Shown: piece by piece, positions 1 to 13,664 of the stretch
How positions within the stretch are numbered: the first letter of the stretch is position 1
Layout: each line of letters starts with the position of its first letter
Source of the DNA: Ruegeria sp. YS9
GTDB lineage: Bacteria; Pseudomonadota; Alphaproteobacteria; Rhodobacterales; Rhodobacteraceae
Reading direction: 5' to 3'
Assembly (NCBI RefSeq): GCF_024628725.1
Contig: NZ_CP102409.1
Location: forward strand, 2,575,001 to 2,639,000
DNA length: 64,000 bases
The notes under the pieces: generated by a model
The model's input: only the letters and a program-made list of their open reading frames with translations
Databases searched by the model: none
Told to the model about the DNA's origin: nothing
Made by a program: the position numbers and the translations under genes

Positions 1-2544
<2,544 letters not shown>

Positions 2545-2591
2545 TTACCTCAAATCTTGCGGAAGGGGGGACGGGAGAAAGGGCAACGCCC

Positions 2592-6728
<4,137 letters not shown>

Positions 6729-6862
6729 GTCAGATGTCACCTTTCGATGTTCTCAGCGGGCAAAGACACCGTCGGGCCCCGGCATCTTGCACAATCGAGA
6801 CAACACGTCCGGATCAATTCATGGCCACCGTCCCGAAGGCGGCCTCCCGATCCGAAAACCGT

Positions 6863-6903
6863 GTCTTAGAAAACGCCTCAGGTCTTGAGGCCCTTTCTAA
6901 GAC
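6863..6903 (-). other. Long hairpin in rplL-rpoB spacer
   Basis: GTCTTAGAAA (6863-6872) pairs with TTTCTAAGAC (6894-6903), and inside it an inner arm pairs GCCTCA with TGAGGC. Read on the minus strand it is a long imperfect stem about 135 bases before the rpoB start. There is no U-run after it, so it does not look like a terminator. E. coli has an RNase III processing site and a partial attenuator in the equivalent spacer; a similar role here is inference. Confidence 0.6.
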
Positions 6904-6909
6904 AGGTTC

Positions 6910-6939
6910 GGCTGGACCCGGATTTCTCCGGACCCAGCC
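6910..6939 (-). other. Second hairpin in rplL-rpoB spacer, possible attenuator
   Basis: GGCTGG (6910-6915) pairs with CCAGCC (6934-6939), with an inner CCGGA/TCCGG arm after a short mismatch. On the minus-strand transcript it comes about 40 bases after the rplL stop and just before the longer hairpin at 6863-6903. It has no U-tract on the downstream side, so full termination is unlikely. A partial attenuator that sets the ratio of L7/L12 to RNA polymerase is a plausible reading. Confidence 0.45.
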
Positions 6940-6978
6940 AAATTTTTCGGCACATCAGCGATGCACCTGAGACCAAGC

Positions 6979-7356
6979 TTAGGCCAGCTCGACTTCGGCG
7001 CCAGCTGCTTCCAGCTTGGCTTTGACGTCTTCTGCTTCTGCTTTGTCCACGCCTTCTTTGATCTTGCCGCCGGCTTCGACCAGTTCCTTGGCTTCTTTCA
7101 GGCCCAGGCCGGTGATGCCGCGAACTTCTTTGATGACGTTGATTTTCGATGCGCCGGCGTTCTTCAGAACGACGTCGAATTCGGTTTTTTCTTCCTCAGC
7201 TGCACCGCCGGCGTCGCCAGCTGCACCTGCGACCATTACGGCGCCGCCAGCTGCGGGCTCGATGCCGTATTCGTCTTTGAGGATGGTTTTCAGTTCTTGT
7301 GCTTCCAGCAGGGTCAGACCCACGATGCTTTCTGCGAGTGCTTTCAGATCAGCCAT
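6979..7356 (-). CDS. rplL: Ribosomal protein L7/L12
   Basis: Stalk protein of the 50S subunit that recruits translational GTPases; several copies bind L10. The 125-aa product has the family layout: an N-terminal dimerisation helix ([20 protein letters not shown]), an Ala/Gly-rich hinge at about residues 35-55, and a C-terminal globular domain with the conserved TEFDVVL and INVIKEVR segments and the [12 protein letters not shown] helix. It lies 79 bases after rplJ in the same direction, the standard L10-L12 pair. The spacer to rpoB is about 250 bases and holds two hairpins. Confidence 0.98.
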   Translation of the reverse strand: MADLKALAESIVGLTLLEAQELKTILKDEYGIEPAAGGAVMVAGAAGDAGGAAEEEKTEFDVVLKNAGASKINVIKEVRGITGLGLKEAKELVEAGGKIKEGVDKAEAEDVKAKLEAAGAEVELA

Positions 7357-7435
7357 TTTATCAGCTCTTTCCGTTTACAGTGTGTGTTCCAACGTCAGGG
7401 CATGCGCCCCACGCAGATCATTCAGTGCCAACCGC

Positions 7436-7954
7436 TTACGCAGCTTCCGCCTTCTCTTCGATGGTGGAAAGGATGCTTGCGATATTGCTTGCAGGTGCGC
7501 CAATCGCGCCGGCGATGTTCGAAGCAGGTGCGCCAATGCAGCCCACGATCGAAGCAATAAGCTCCTCGCGAGACGGCATTTTCGAAACAGCTTCGACGCC
7601 TTTGCGGTCCAGAGCGTTCTCGCCCATTGCACCGCCAAGGATTTCGAACTTCTTGTTCTCCTTGGCGAAGTCCTCGGCCACTTTGGCTGCTGCCACAGGG
7701 TCCTCGGAATAGGTCAGAACGGTCATCCCTGTCAGCAGGTCGGCCATGTTTTCACACGGCTTACCCTCGAGGGCGATTTTGGCGAGCCTGTTCTTGGCAA
7801 CACGCACGGAACCGCCCGCTTCGCGTGCACGCGCGCGCAGGTCCTGCATCTCGGCAACTGTCAGACCGGCGTAGTGGGCAACCACTACGACGCCAGAGCT
7901 TTCGAAGATTTGGCCGAGTTCCTCGACCACTTTCTCTTTCTGGGCTCTATCCAC
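7436..7954 (-). CDS. rplJ: Ribosomal protein L10
   Basis: Base of the L7/L12 stalk, 172 aa. I chose the GTG at 7954 (read as [17 protein letters not shown]) because GGAGAG lies just upstream; a TTG four codons earlier is in frame but has no such site. The body contains the conserved [13 protein letters not shown] and [10 protein letters not shown] stretches, and the C-terminal helices that bind L12 dimers carry an internal near-repeat, [20 protein letters not shown]. The gene opens the rplJL-rpoBC unit after a leader of about 330 bases, long enough for the autogenous L10 control known in other bacteria. Confidence 0.97.
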   Translation of the reverse strand: MDRAQKEKVVEELGQIFESSGVVVVAHYAGLTVAEMQDLRARAREAGGSVRVAKNRLAKIALEGKPCENMADLLTGMTVLTYSEDPVAAAKVAEDFAKENKKFEILGGAMGENALDRKGVEAVSKMPSREELIASIVGCIGAPASNIAGAIGAPASNIASILSTIEEKAEAA

Positions 7955-8150
7955 AGTTCTCTCCAAGTTAGGGGCGAAATCTCACCCCGGCTCATATTTG
8001 CCGCAGCTTTCGCTCCGGCGTTCAGGTCCTTGTTACGGGATTAGCCAAAATGCGCCCGAGGGTGGGACCCCCAGAATTCTTTGGTCTTACCCGTCTCAGG
8101 CAGGGAATTAAGGGGCCGAATGGACCCACCCACCGTCTTGGACGAAACAA

Positions 8151-8182
8151 AACAAAGCGCACGACGAATCGCACGCTTTGTT
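8151..8182 (-). other. Terminator-like hairpin upstream of rplJ
   Basis: AACAAAGCG (8151-8159) pairs perfectly with CGCTTTGTT (8174-8182). On the minus strand the stem is followed by a T-rich run (TTTTGTTT), giving the look of a factor-independent terminator about 200 bases before the rplJ start. It could be an attenuator in the L10 leader or a relic of a boundary after rplA. A weak minus-strand promoter (TTGGAA, 17 bases, TAATAA) is visible further upstream near 8193-8221. Confidence 0.45.
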
Positions 8183-8284
8183 CCGCAGGTCTTATTAGGG
8201 CAGATGGCCGGGGTTTCCAAGGGGTAAATTGGCCCGAACGCCAAGCCGGTAGACAATGACCGCAAACCCGAACAGGATCAACGG

Positions 8285-9556
8285 ATGATCAAGTTGAAAT
8301 CCATTTCCAAGCCGCAATTCCTGTTTCGTCAGATTTCTCGCCAATTGTGGGTTCGCACCAGCCTGATCGCCGCTCTCGCCGTGGTCAGCGCAGGGATTGG
8401 CACCTACCTCGGCGGCTTCGTCCCCGACTTTCTCACACAACGGCTGAGCACCGAGGCCGTGGCAAAGATCCTCGGCATTCTGGCGTCGTCCATGCTGGCG
8501 GTCACGACCTTTTCGCTGTCGATCATGGTCGCGGCACAGCGATGGGCCTCGAACCAGTCCTCCCCGCGCGCCCAGCAGGTGATCGAAGAAGACAGTGTCT
8601 CACAAAACGTGCTGGCCACGTTTCTCGGCGCATTCATCTTCGCGCTCGTATCGCTGATCCTTGTCGAAACCGGGGTCTACACCCAGCAGTCCATCGCCGT
8701 TGCGCTTGCGTTCACCTTGGTGGTGATCTTTTTGGTGACACTGGCGCTCTTGCTCTGGATCGACCAGTTGCCCAGCTATGGCAGCATCTCCGAAACGGCG
8801 CGCAAGATAGAAAACAACGCCAGGGGCACCATGGCCCGAGCCATAGAACTGCCGTGCCTCGGAGCCATTCCGTATCAAGCCGCCGCGGATGTTCCGCAAA
8901 CAGGTCACGACGTGCGGGCCAGTTCGACAGGGAATGTGCGCCACGTGGATGTCGGTATGCTGAACTCCTGCGCCGAAGAGAATGACTGCGAGATCTGGAT
9001 CATGGCGCTGCCGGGGCAATTCGTGACTGAAGGCCAGCCCCTGGCCAGAGCGACCCGGAAAATGGATGGTGAAACCATCGGGGAAGCCTTCGTGATCGGG
9101 ACCGAGCGCAGCTTCAATCAAGACCCCCGCTTTGGCATTCAAACCCTGTCCGAAATCGCGCAGCGCGCGCTCTCGCCGGGTATCAACGACCCAATGACGG
9201 CAATTCAGATGGTCGAGAGGTTGCTGCGGGTTCTCCTGCCACTTGGCTCGCGGCCCACCCAACCCGCCGACCCGCAATTCCCGAGAATCCATGCCCCCGA
9301 GATCGCGATCGACACGTTCCTGCGTGACGCTTATGCGGCCATTTCCCGGGATGCCGGTGACAAAGTCGAAGTCCACGAGGCCATTCTCAGCGCGCTGACC
9401 CGACTGACGCAGACTCAAGACCGAGCAATGACAACCGCGGCCCGGGCGGCTGCGAACCAGGCATTGACCGTTGCCGAGCGCGACCTCAGGCTGGAGGCCG
9501 ACAAGGCACGCGTGCGCGAAATACCCAATCAGGTCACAGTCGAACCTGCTATCTGA
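8285..9556 (+). CDS. DUF2254 family membrane protein
   Basis: Predicted inner-membrane protein of 423 aa in the DUF2254 family, whose function is not established. The N-terminal half has about four hydrophobic segments (near residues 24-45, 62-82, 110-128 and 137-158). The C-terminal half is soluble and contains the family signatures SSPRAQQV, ALSPGINDPMTAIQ and a DAGDKVEVHEAI stretch. The gene sits on the plus strand between rplA and rplJ and so interrupts the ribosomal protein block. It converges with rplA at a shared hairpin (9570-9594). Family assignment is firm; a role in translation is not implied by position alone. Confidence 0.85.
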   Translation: MIKLKSISKPQFLFRQISRQLWVRTSLIAALAVVSAGIGTYLGGFVPDFLTQRLSTEAVAKILGILASSMLAVTTFSLSIMVAAQRWASNQSSPRAQQVIEEDSVSQNVLATFLGAFIFALVSLILVETGVYTQQSIAVALAFTLVVIFLVTLALLLWIDQLPSYGSISETARKIENNARGTMARAIELPCLGAIPYQAAADVPQTGHDVRASSTGNVRHVDVGMLNSCAEENDCEIWIMALPGQFVTEGQPLARATRKMDGETIGEAFVIGTERSFNQDPRFGIQTLSEIAQRALSPGINDPMTAIQMVERLLRVLLPLGSRPTQPADPQFPRIHAPEIAIDTFLRDAYAAISRDAGDKVEVHEAILSALTRLTQTQDRAMTTAARAAANQALTVAERDLRLEADKARVREIPNQVTVEPAI

Positions 9557-9569
9557 GAGCAAAAGAAAA

Positions 9570-9594
9570 CCCCGGGCAGGATGACCGCCCGGGG
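9570..9594 (-). terminator. Factor-independent terminator of rplKA
   Basis: CCCCGGGC (9570-9577) pairs with GCCCGGGG (9587-9594). On the minus strand the stem is followed by TTTTCTTTT, 27 bases after the rplA stop. It separates rplKA from rplJL-rpoBC. Read from the plus strand it also follows the DUF2254 gene, though with a poorer U-tract. Confidence 0.85.
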
Positions 9595-9621
9595 CTCGAC
9601 TTTCCGAAAGAACGTGTCGGC

Positions 9622-10320
9622 TTATTCGCCCGAAGCTTGCGCCACATCCACGGTCACGCCTGGGCCCATGGTCGAACTCAGCGCGATTTTCTTCATATAG
9701 GTGCCCTTGGCGCCCGACGGTTTCGCCTTGGCAACGGCCGAGATGAAGGCACGAACGTTTTCCGCCAGCTTGGCTTCGTCGAACGACGCCTTGCCAACGC
9801 CTGCGTGCACGACACCACCTTTTTCCGCCTTGAACTGAACTTCACCACCCTTGGCTGCTTCCACGGCCGCTTTCACGTCCATGGTCACGGTGCCGACCTT
9901 GGGGTTCGGCATCAGGTTGCGGGGGCCCAGAACCTTACCCAGACGACCGACGATCGGCATCATGTCCGGGGTTGCGATGCAACGGTCAAAGTCGATGTTG
10001 CCGGCCTGGATGCTCTCCATCAGGTCTTCTGCACCAACGATATCCGCGCCTGCTTCTTTCGCTTCGTCCGCCTTGGGGCCACGTGCGAACACGGCAACGC
10101 GCATCGCTTTACCTGTGCCGTTCGGCAGGCCGACAACACCGCGCACCATCTGGTCTGCGTGACGGGTGTCAACGCCCAGGTTCATGGCGATTTCGATGGT
10201 CTCGTCGAATTTCGAGGTTGCGTTGGCTTTGACCAGGGCAACTGCTTCTTCAACCGACAGGTTTTCCTTGCCGGCGACAGCTTCGCGCGCAGCGCGGGTA
10301 CGTTTACCGAGTTTTGCCAT
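9622..10320 (-). CDS. rplA: Ribosomal protein L1
   Basis: Large-subunit protein of the L1 stalk that helps move deacylated tRNA from the E site; in many bacteria it also represses its own operon. It is 232 aa, the normal length. Clear L1 segments include the N-terminal [15 protein letters not shown], the central RVAVFARG, the [20 protein letters not shown] signature at about residues 120-140, and a C-terminal [15 protein letters not shown]. It starts two bases after the rplK stop, so the pair is tightly coupled. A strong terminator follows. Confidence 0.98.
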   Translation of the reverse strand: MAKLGKRTRAAREAVAGKENLSVEEAVALVKANATSKFDETIEIAMNLGVDTRHADQMVRGVVGLPNGTGKAMRVAVFARGPKADEAKEAGADIVGAEDLMESIQAGNIDFDRCIATPDMMPIVGRLGKVLGPRNLMPNPKVGTVTMDVKAAVEAAKGGEVQFKAEKGGVVHAGVGKASFDEAKLAENVRAFISAVAKAKPSGAKGTYMKKIALSSTMGPGVTVDVAQASGE

Positions 10321-10321
10321 C

Positions 10322-10771
10322 TTATTTCACCTCGATGCCCATGGAACGGGCCGAGCCCAGGATGATCTTCATTGCGCCTTCGACGTCGGTCGCGTTCAGA
10401 TCCTTCATTTTGGCTTCGGCGATCTCGCGCACCTGCTTGGTGGTCACGGTTGCCACGGTCTCACGGCCGGGGTTCTCCGCGCCACGGGGGCGGTTACGCT
10501 TGCCGACCGGCTTCAGACCAGCCGCTTTTTTCAGGTAATAAGACGCGGGCGGCGTCTTGATGTCCATGGTGAAGGACTTGTCCTGATAATAGGTGATCAC
10601 GGTCGGGCACGGAGCGCCGGGCTCCATGTCTGCTGTCTTGGCGTTGAACGCCTTGCAGAATTCCATGATGTTGATGCCGCGCTGACCCAGCGCCGGACCA
10701 ACTGGCGGCGACGGGTTCGCCTGACCTGCAGGAACCTGCAGTTTCATTGTACCAGCAAGCTTCTTGGCCAT
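10322..10771 (-). CDS. rplK: Ribosomal protein L11
   Basis: Binds 23S rRNA at the GTPase-associated centre and is needed for stringent-response sensing by RelA. The 149 aa are slightly longer than the usual 141-143; the extra residues lie in the [14 protein letters not shown] segment at about 95-110. Diagnostic segments are the proline-rich N-terminal switch ([19 protein letters not shown]) and the rRNA-binding C-terminal domain ending [23 protein letters not shown] precedes the ATG. A promoter on this strand lies about 125 bases upstream, so rplKA has its own start of transcription. Confidence 0.97.
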   Translation of the reverse strand: MAKKLAGTMKLQVPAGQANPSPPVGPALGQRGINIMEFCKAFNAKTADMEPGAPCPTVITYYQDKSFTMDIKTPPASYYLKKAAGLKPVGKRNRPRGAENPGRETVATVTTKQVREIAEAKMKDLNATDVEGAMKIILGSARSMGIEVK

Positions 10772-10893
10772 TTGGTTTTCCTTTCAACTTGGGTGAAACG
10801 CGTCCCACCCAGATTATGTTGCGTGGTCCGGTCCGGGATCGCGACCCCGGCAACCTCCCACGAGAGAATCTCGCCCGAAGACGATAGAGGCGG

Positions 10894-10922
10894 CGTTTAC
10901 ATGGGATCAGGAGAGATGACAA
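10894..10922 (-). promoter_or_regulatory. Predicted rplKA promoter
   Basis: On the minus strand TTGTCA (10917-10922) stands 17 bases from TAAACG (10894-10899), about 120 bases before the rplK start. The -35 matches five of six sigma-70 positions and the -10 three of six. The 382-base divergent spacer 10772-11153 holds this and the promoter of the plus-strand gene at 11154. The leader left for rplK is long enough for an L1-binding site, which I cannot verify by eye. Confidence 0.5.
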
Positions 10923-11113
10923 GTGGTTGGCGCGCCAATCGGACAACACCGAATCAAACCCCGAGAGGATTCTTGCCGCCTGCGAGGCTGCACGCGTGTC
11001 TCCGTACAGTTTCGAATTCCTCTAACAATCTGCAAAGACGTGAAAAACCACCAGTTCGCCGCCGATCAATCGCAACATAGGCGCTTGCTTCCCCACAACA
11101 TGGATGACCGTGC

Positions 11114-11119
11114 TATAAT
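11114..11119 (+). promoter_or_regulatory. Perfect -10 box before the peptidoglycan-binding protein gene
   Basis: TATAAT at 11114-11119, 34 bases before the ATG at 11154. No convincing -35 stands at 16-18 bases. A strong ribosome-binding site, GGTGGAGG at 11141-11148, follows. The local sequence is more AT-rich than the flanks. Confidence 0.5.
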
Positions 11120-11153
11120 CCGTTAAAAATGTGATTATTGGTGGAGGTTAATT

Positions 11154-12383
11154 ATGATACTTCGTTTGGCTTTAACTCTTGGCATCGCCTTTTCTCTTGC
11201 TGCGGCCATCCCTCAAACGGCGCGGGCCGACGCTGGAGAGTTTCTTGGTGGTGCGGTCGTCGGCGGGATCGTTGGTTACGCAATTGGCAAGGACCAACAA
11301 AAGAAGAAATCTCAGCGAACAACCACATCGAACCGCACCTATCGGTCAGGTATTCCATCGACCACGCAAGGTGCGCAAACCCAGACCGCGCTCAATTACT
11401 TCGGGTACAATGCAGGACGGGTCGATGGTCAGGTCGGTCGCGGCACCCGGTCCGCAATCGAACGCTATCAGGCCTCGATGGGTTATCCTGTAAACGGCTA
11501 TGATTTTCAGCCGTATCAGTATGACTTTCTGATGCAAGCCTATTACTGGGCTACAAGCGGTGGACAGGCGACGACGCAACTTGCGGGTCAACCGCTTCTG
11601 ATGGCGTATCGCCGTCAGGTGCAAACGGGATCTGCTTTGGCTGCTGCCCCTCAGGCTCCGGCACAAACCGCCCCGGCACAACCTGTTCCGGTTGCGACAC
11701 CGCAAGAACCTGAGCCCGAGACAACCGAAACAACGTCTGCCAGCCTGCCGAGCCTGTTTTCCGGCGGCACCGGAGGCCCGTCGCTGGCCAATCGCTGTAG
11801 CGGGGTCATGCTGCAAACATCTACCAATGGCGGCTATACGACCCTGTCGAACATGTCCGATCCCGACTTTGCGCTCAGTGAACAGTTCTGCCTTGCCCGC
11901 AGCTACGCGATGGCGCGCGGTGAAGATCTGATTCAGGATATCCAGGGACTGACACCGGAGCAGGTCAGCGCCCAATGCGATTCATATGGTGAAATGGTGG
12001 CGCCTCAGGTTGATGCTCTGTCGATCAACTCGAAAACTGAGGCTGAAACCCAGATGCGCAAGCTGGCGCTGGACTCGGGCCTCAGCCCCCAAGATCTTGC
12101 CGCGACAAGCAAGGTCTGCCTGGCGATCGGCTATCGTCAGGACAACATGGATGCCGCGCTTGGATCTGCCCTGATGCTGGTCGCAATGGGTGAGCCGGCC
12201 TATGGCGAGCTGATTGGCCACCATCTGCGCGAAGGCTTCGGTGTGCAGAAACGTCGCGACCTTGCGATGCAGTGGTATGACGCGAGCCTTTCGGCACTGG
12301 ATGCCGGATCGCAGGCTGTGTTCCTGCCATCCCAGACCGACCGCCCGCAACTCTTGCGCGCGGCCATGGTTCAAGCGCAATAG
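11154..12383 (+). CDS. Secreted protein with peptidoglycan-binding domain
   Basis: Exported protein of 409 aa. An N-terminal signal peptide (MILRLALTLGIAFSLAAAIP, ending near ARA-DA) is followed by a glycine-rich stretch resembling a glycine-zipper segment (GEFLGGAVVGGIVGYAIGK). A PG_binding_1-type domain follows at about residues 75-115, with the hallmark pattern ALNYFGYNAGRVDGQVGRGT. A Pro/Ala/Thr-rich linker spans about 160-200. The C-terminal 200 residues match nothing I recognise; they contain conserved-looking cysteines and may be helical-repeat-like. The gene sits on the plus strand between nusG and rplK and splits the translation gene block. Start chosen from GGTGGAGG seven bases upstream. 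Confidence 0.75.
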   Translation: MILRLALTLGIAFSLAAAIPQTARADAGEFLGGAVVGGIVGYAIGKDQQKKKSQRTTTSNRTYRSGIPSTTQGAQTQTALNYFGYNAGRVDGQVGRGTRSAIERYQASMGYPVNGYDFQPYQYDFLMQAYYWATSGGQATTQLAGQPLLMAYRRQVQTGSALAAAPQAPAQTAPAQPVPVATPQEPEPETTETTSASLPSLFSGGTGGPSLANRCSGVMLQTSTNGGYTTLSNMSDPDFALSEQFCLARSYAMARGEDLIQDIQGLTPEQVSAQCDSYGEMVAPQVDALSINSKTEAETQMRKLALDSGLSPQDLAATSKVCLAIGYRQDNMDAALGSALMLVAMGEPAYGELIGHHLREGFGVQKRRDLAMQWYDASLSALDAGSQAVFLPSQTDRPQLLRAAMVQAQ

Positions 12384-12412
12384 GTCGATACGTTTTCAGC
12401 GAATACCTGAAC

Positions 12413-12449
12413 AAAAAAACGCCGCGTTGCCCTTGGCATCGCGGCGTTT
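12413..12449 (-). terminator. Factor-independent terminator of secE-nusG
   Basis: AAACGCCGCG (12417-12426) pairs with CGCGGCGTTT (12440-12449). On the minus strand a run of seven T residues follows, 22 bases after the nusG stop. It can also act on the plus-strand gene ending at 12383, although the U-tract is better for nusG. Confidence 0.85.
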
Positions 12450-12470
12450 CAATTCTTTGGGAGAGTTTCC

Positions 12471-13004
12471 TCAGCTCTGCTTGGTGACCTGCGTGAAGTC
12501 CAGCTCGACCGGAGTTTCCCGTCCGAAGATCGAAACCGAAACCTTCAGCTTCTGGTTTTCGTCGTCCACACCTTCGACCATGCCGTCGAAATCCTCGAAC
12601 GGGCCGTCGTTGACCTTGACCTTCTCACCGACCTCGAAGCTGATCATCAGCTTGGGTGCTTCTTCACCTTCCTGAACACGATTGAGGATCTGATTGACCT
12701 CAGCATCGCGCATCGGCATCGGGCGGCCTTGCGGGCCCAGGAAACCGGTGACGCGGTTGATCGAGTTGATCAGGTGGTACCCCTGATCCGACATTTCCAT
12801 ATGCACCAGCACGTAGCCGGGCATAAAGCGGCGTTCGGTCGTGACCTTCTTGCCCCGGCGCACTTCGATCACCTCTTCGGTGGGCACCAGAACTTCGTCG
12901 ATATCGTCCTCAAGGCCCTGTTCAGCCACCGACGTGCGGATCTGTTCTGCGATCTTCTTTTCGAAATTCGAAAGAACGCTGACCGAGTACCACCGTTTCG
13001 CCAT
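12471..13004 (-). CDS. nusG: Transcription termination/antitermination protein NusG
   Basis: Binds RNA polymerase and couples it to Rho and the ribosome. It is 177 aa, typical for the family. I placed the start at the ATG at 13004 ([20 protein letters not shown]); longer upstream frames code for no NusG sequence. The N-terminal NGN domain includes the GYVLVHMEM strand and [11 protein letters not shown]; the C-terminal KOW domain starts near [19 protein letters not shown]. It follows secE after about 200 bases with no terminator between, the usual secE-nusG pair. It is cut off from rplK by a terminator and an opposing gene. Confidence 0.97.
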   Translation of the reverse strand: MAKRWYSVSVLSNFEKKIAEQIRTSVAEQGLEDDIDEVLVPTEEVIEVRRGKKVTTERRFMPGYVLVHMEMSDQGYHLINSINRVTGFLGPQGRPMPMRDAEVNQILNRVQEGEEAPKLMISFEVGEKVKVNDGPFEDFDGMVEGVDDENQKLKVSVSIFGRETPVELDFTQVTKQS

Positions 13005-13203
13005 GAACCTGTTGTCCTTGTTTGTCTTCGGGGCATCAAGCGTACCGGACACACCCGTCATTAAAATCTTGTCACGCCATCCGGAATAAAAAGCGGCGCG
13101 CAGCCCGAATCGCCACACGCCCATTCCGAATAGTACCGCGTCACCTACTCTGACATTGCCCGCAGCGCAAGGGGGCAGAGACGTTTCAGCGCGCCGATTC
13201 CGT

Positions 13204-13401
13204 CTAGCTGAAAGCACCCAGGATCAGTTGCAGACCACCCCGGATACCCAGATCGACCAAAGCAAAAAATACAGCCGTCAACGCCGCCATGATGAAGACC
13301 ATTACCGTGGTCAACAGCACCTCGCGCCGGGTCGGCCAGACGACCTTTGAGACTTCGGCACGGACCTGCTGAATGAACTGGATCGGATTGGTGGTGGCCA
13401 T
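13204..13401 (-). CDS. secE: Preprotein translocase subunit SecE
   Basis: Small essential subunit of the SecYEG channel, 65 aa with a single C-terminal membrane segment, the short form common outside enterobacteria. The amphipathic region [20 protein letters not shown] carries the conserved VxWPTRxE motif, followed by the hydrophobic helix [20 protein letters not shown]. It stands directly upstream of nusG. A promoter about 33 bases before the ATG separates it from ccoS. The tRNA-Trp gene often found just upstream of secE is absent here. Confidence 0.97.
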   Translation of the reverse strand: MATTNPIQFIQQVRAEVSKVVWPTRREVLLTTVMVFIMAALTAVFFALVDLGIRGGLQLILGAFS

Positions 13402-13433
13402 TTGGCGTGTTCTCTCTGCTAGCGGATGGGCCG

Positions 13434-13462
13434 GACATAGCCGGGCATTGCGGCAATTTCAA
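13434..13462 (-). promoter_or_regulatory. Predicted secE-nusG promoter
   Basis: On the minus strand TTGAAA (13457-13462) and TATGTC (13434-13439) are separated by exactly 17 bases. The -35 matches five of six sigma-70 positions, the -10 three of six. It lies between ccoS and secE and would give the pair expression independent of oxygen control. Confidence 0.5.
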
Positions 13463-13500
13463 GGGCAGTTGGTTCAACTCTGCCTGTATCGGGTATTCGT

Positions 13501-13659
13501 TCAGGGTTTGGGTTTGTCATCCCATTCATCGCTCAGGATCCGGCGCGCGTCACCTTCGGGGTCTTCGTACTGGTTCGAACGAACGGTATAGACAAAGGCG
13601 GCCAGACCAACGCCCCCCAGAAACAGGGAAATCGGGATCAGATAGGCAAGCACTTCCAT
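13501..13659 (-). CDS. ccoS: cbb3 oxidase maturation protein CcoS
   Basis: Very short membrane protein of 52 aa, last gene of ccoGHIS. It opens with MEVLAYLIPISLFLGGVGLA, one transmembrane helix, followed by a charged tail with the typical YEDPEGDARRIL motif. CcoS is needed for putting haem and copper into CcoN in Rhodobacter and related bacteria. It starts five bases after the ccoI stop, so it is translationally linked. Its size and the DPEGDA motif make the call secure. Confidence 0.93.
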   Translation of the reverse strand: MEVLAYLIPISLFLGGVGLAAFVYTVRSNQYEDPEGDARRILSDEWDDKPKP

Positions 13660-13664
13660 TCAGG

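Noticed and set aside
13402..13500. Expected tRNA-Trp gene upstream of secE
   Set aside because: The gap is about 100 bases and contains a promoter-like sequence but no cloverleaf or T-loop sequence on either strand.
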